Of a stretch of DNA of 6,344 bases, positions 5,577 through 6,344 are shown in pieces (the stretch's first letter is position 1; each line of letters begins with the position of its first letter). Source of the DNA: JAYOFM01 sp038117225 (GTDB lineage Bacteria; Pseudomonadota; Alphaproteobacteria; Rhodospirillales; Casp-alpha2). Under the pieces are notes generated by a model. It worked only from the letters and a program-made list of their open reading frames with translations. It made no database searches and was not told the origin of the DNA. The position numbers and the translations under genes are program-made. Where the stretch lies: assembly GCA_038117225.1 (NCBI GenBank), contig JAYOFM010000154.1:1-6344 (forward strand), read 5' to 3'.

Positions 5577-6148
5577 TTGGAGGCGTTCGGTTCCGGGGCG
5601 TAGAATTCCGGCCATCGGTTTTTCACCACCTCACTGCCGCGCGCAAACGCGTGGCAGGTATCGAGAATACGCGGCGGTTTACCCAGCGTTTTGACAGGCG
5701 CCTCGGCTTCCATGCGCCGGCGTCGCGGGACGATGGTCTGATAGGCGGTGACCGCCAGAGGGCCTGTCAGCACATCGGTGATGTGCGTGCAGCCAGCGAT
5801 GCCGCCGACGCGTTTATAAACATCCTTGCGCCATCCGGGTCCGATTTTCGCCCCCACCAGATCGCCGTATCGCGGTGTGATGTCGCCACACATGGTGTAG
5901 GGACCGGCCAGCGTGTCGACCTCCGCCGCTTGAACCACCAGATCGTCGTCGACGGTCAGGCGGGCGACCATGTGATGCACCGGTTCGCCGGCGGCAACGC
6001 CATCGCGATCGTGGTTCGAGAATGAATAGGTCTTACTATCGACGATGCTGCCCTCGATATCCCACAGGCCGTCGGCGCGTTTGTAGCCGCGGCAGACGAT
6101 CTCGCGGGTGTGAAGATGCTCTCTCTCGACGGCTTTGCTCAGCGGCAT
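5573..6148 (-). CDS. DUF2889 domain-containing protein of unknown function
   Basis: This 191-residue protein matches the DUF2889 family, common in proteobacteria and without an assigned biochemical role. Recognisable family features are REHLHTREIVCRGYKRADGL at 9-28, running into WDIEG at 29-33, VDSKTYSF (36-43), GEPVHHMVARLTVD (54-67), PYTMCGDI (83-90), the GCTHITDVL block (119-127) and a final helix around RILDTCHAFARGSEVV (160-175). Repeated conserved His/Cys (His11, His13, His58, Cys88, Cys120, His122) hint at a metal site or active site, but that is inference. The frame is open 23 codons further upstream. I chose the ATG at 6148 because GGGAG (6160-6156) lies seven bases before it and MPLS is the usual start in this family. 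The gene ends convergently with the RHH gene, sharing the bases CTAG. Confidence 0.9.
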   Translation of the reverse strand: MPLSKAVEREHLHTREIVCRGYKRADGLWDIEGSIVDSKTYSFSNHDRDGVAAGEPVHHMVARLTVDDDLVVQAAEVDTLAGPYTMCGDITPRYGDLVGAKIGPGWRKDVYKRVGGIAGCTHITDVLTGPLAVTAYQTIVPRRRRMEAEAPVKTLGKPPRILDTCHAFARGSEVVKNRWPEFYAPEPNASN

Positions 6149-6188
6149 GGTATCGCTCCCAGGGTGCAAAATATCGGCAAGGCATATC

Positions 6189-6225
6189 GGTGCGAGCCCA
6201 TTGGATGCAAGAACCAATTGGCACC
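6189..6225. repeat. Imperfect hairpin upstream of the DUF2889 gene
   Basis: CCATTGG (6198-6204) can pair with CCAATTGG (6214-6221) with a single bulge around a 9-base loop. GGTG (6189-6192) can then extend the stem to CACC (6222-6225) across a one-sided bulge. A 7-bp direct repeat ATATCGG (6171-6177, 6184-6190) overlaps its left edge. It lies just upstream of the DUF2889 ribosome-binding site, so it would be in the 5' leader or promoter. Confidence 0.35.
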
Positions 6226-6275
6226 AATCGGGAAGGCGTCGATAGGCTCGGGTGATCCAGCTGGCCGGACCGGTA

Positions 6276-6304
6276 TTGTCAACGGAAACGCCGGTGGATA
6301 TAGA
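6276..6304 (+). promoter_or_regulatory. Predicted sigma70-like promoter reading rightward
   Basis: TTGTCA (6276-6281) and TATAGA (6299-6304) are separated by exactly 17 bp, matching five of six and four of six consensus bases. Transcription would start near 6311. A GGAG at 6334-6337 follows at the window edge, fitting a rightward gene that begins at or just beyond 6344, divergent from the DUF2889 gene. Confidence 0.45.
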
Positions 6305-6310
6305 TAACCT

Positions 6311-6330
6311 AACAAATGTTTGTTTTTTTT
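6311..6330 (+). other. Short A/T hairpin with T-tract in the presumed leader
   Basis: AACAAA (6311-6316) and TTTGTT (6319-6324) are complementary around TG, and eight consecutive T occupy 6323-6330. The stem has only one G-C pair per arm and a 2-base loop, so it is unlikely to terminate efficiently. It may simply be an AT-rich initial transcribed region. Confidence 0.25.
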
Positions 6331-6344
6331 ACTGGAGCCTGTTG

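Noticed and set aside
6149..6217. Upstream in-frame start for the DUF2889 protein (23 extra residues)
   Set aside because: The ATG at 6148 has a well-placed GGGAG and the family N-terminus. The extension has no Shine-Dalgarno support and overlaps the hairpin region.

Overview
The window is GC-rich chromosomal DNA. It most likely comes from an alphaproteobacterium, plausibly of the Rhodospirillales type. The reason is the gene content: an aerobic cobaltochelatase pair (CobS and CobT) preceded by a small C-terminal-J-domain protein, a short RHH_4-type ribbon-helix-helix protein and a DUF2889 protein. This combination is typical of that class. The assignment comes from recognising protein families by eye, not from a search.

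Layout by position. (1) 1-399, minus: the start-proximal half of a dimethylarginine dimethylaminohydrolase (DDAH)-like gene. It reads well up to about position 57. There the frame breaks and the catalytic-Glu motif is missing, so it looks like a decaying gene. (2) 502-1029, minus: an intact YhbS-like GNAT acetyltransferase. The end of a very short unrecognised open frame overlaps its start (ATGA). (3) 1188-1523: a gene-free gap containing a tandem 10-bp repeat and two adjacent palindromes. (4) 1524-5127, minus: the core of the window, a three-gene unit transcribed J-domain protein -> cobS -> cobT. CobS is the AAA+ ATPase and CobT the VWA/MIDAS subunit of the CobNST chelatase, which inserts Co2+ into hydrogenobyrinic acid a,c-diamide in aerobic vitamin B12 synthesis. 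The large CobN subunit is not here. (5) 5128-5303: a 176-bp divergent promoter region. (6) 5304-5576, plus: the ribbon-helix-helix protein. (7) 5573-6148, minus: the DUF2889 protein, convergent with the RHH gene and sharing a CTAG that holds both stop codons. (8) 6149-6344: an intergenic region with an imperfect hairpin, a fair sigma70-like promoter pointing right and a ribosome-binding-site-like GGAG at the right edge, suggesting a rightward gene that begins just outside.

The cob unit is a conventional metabolic operon. cobS and cobT are separated by only 7 bp and should be co-translated. A 7-bp-stem hairpin sits between the J gene and cobS and may tune their relative expression. I found no recognisable cobalamin riboswitch, tRNA, rRNA, CRISPR array or insertion sequence. 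Nothing here convincingly amounts to a new system. The points most worth a second look are the disrupted DDAH gene, the palindrome cluster at 1367-1428, and the conserved but uncharacterised partnership of the J-domain/Cys-cluster protein with CobST.
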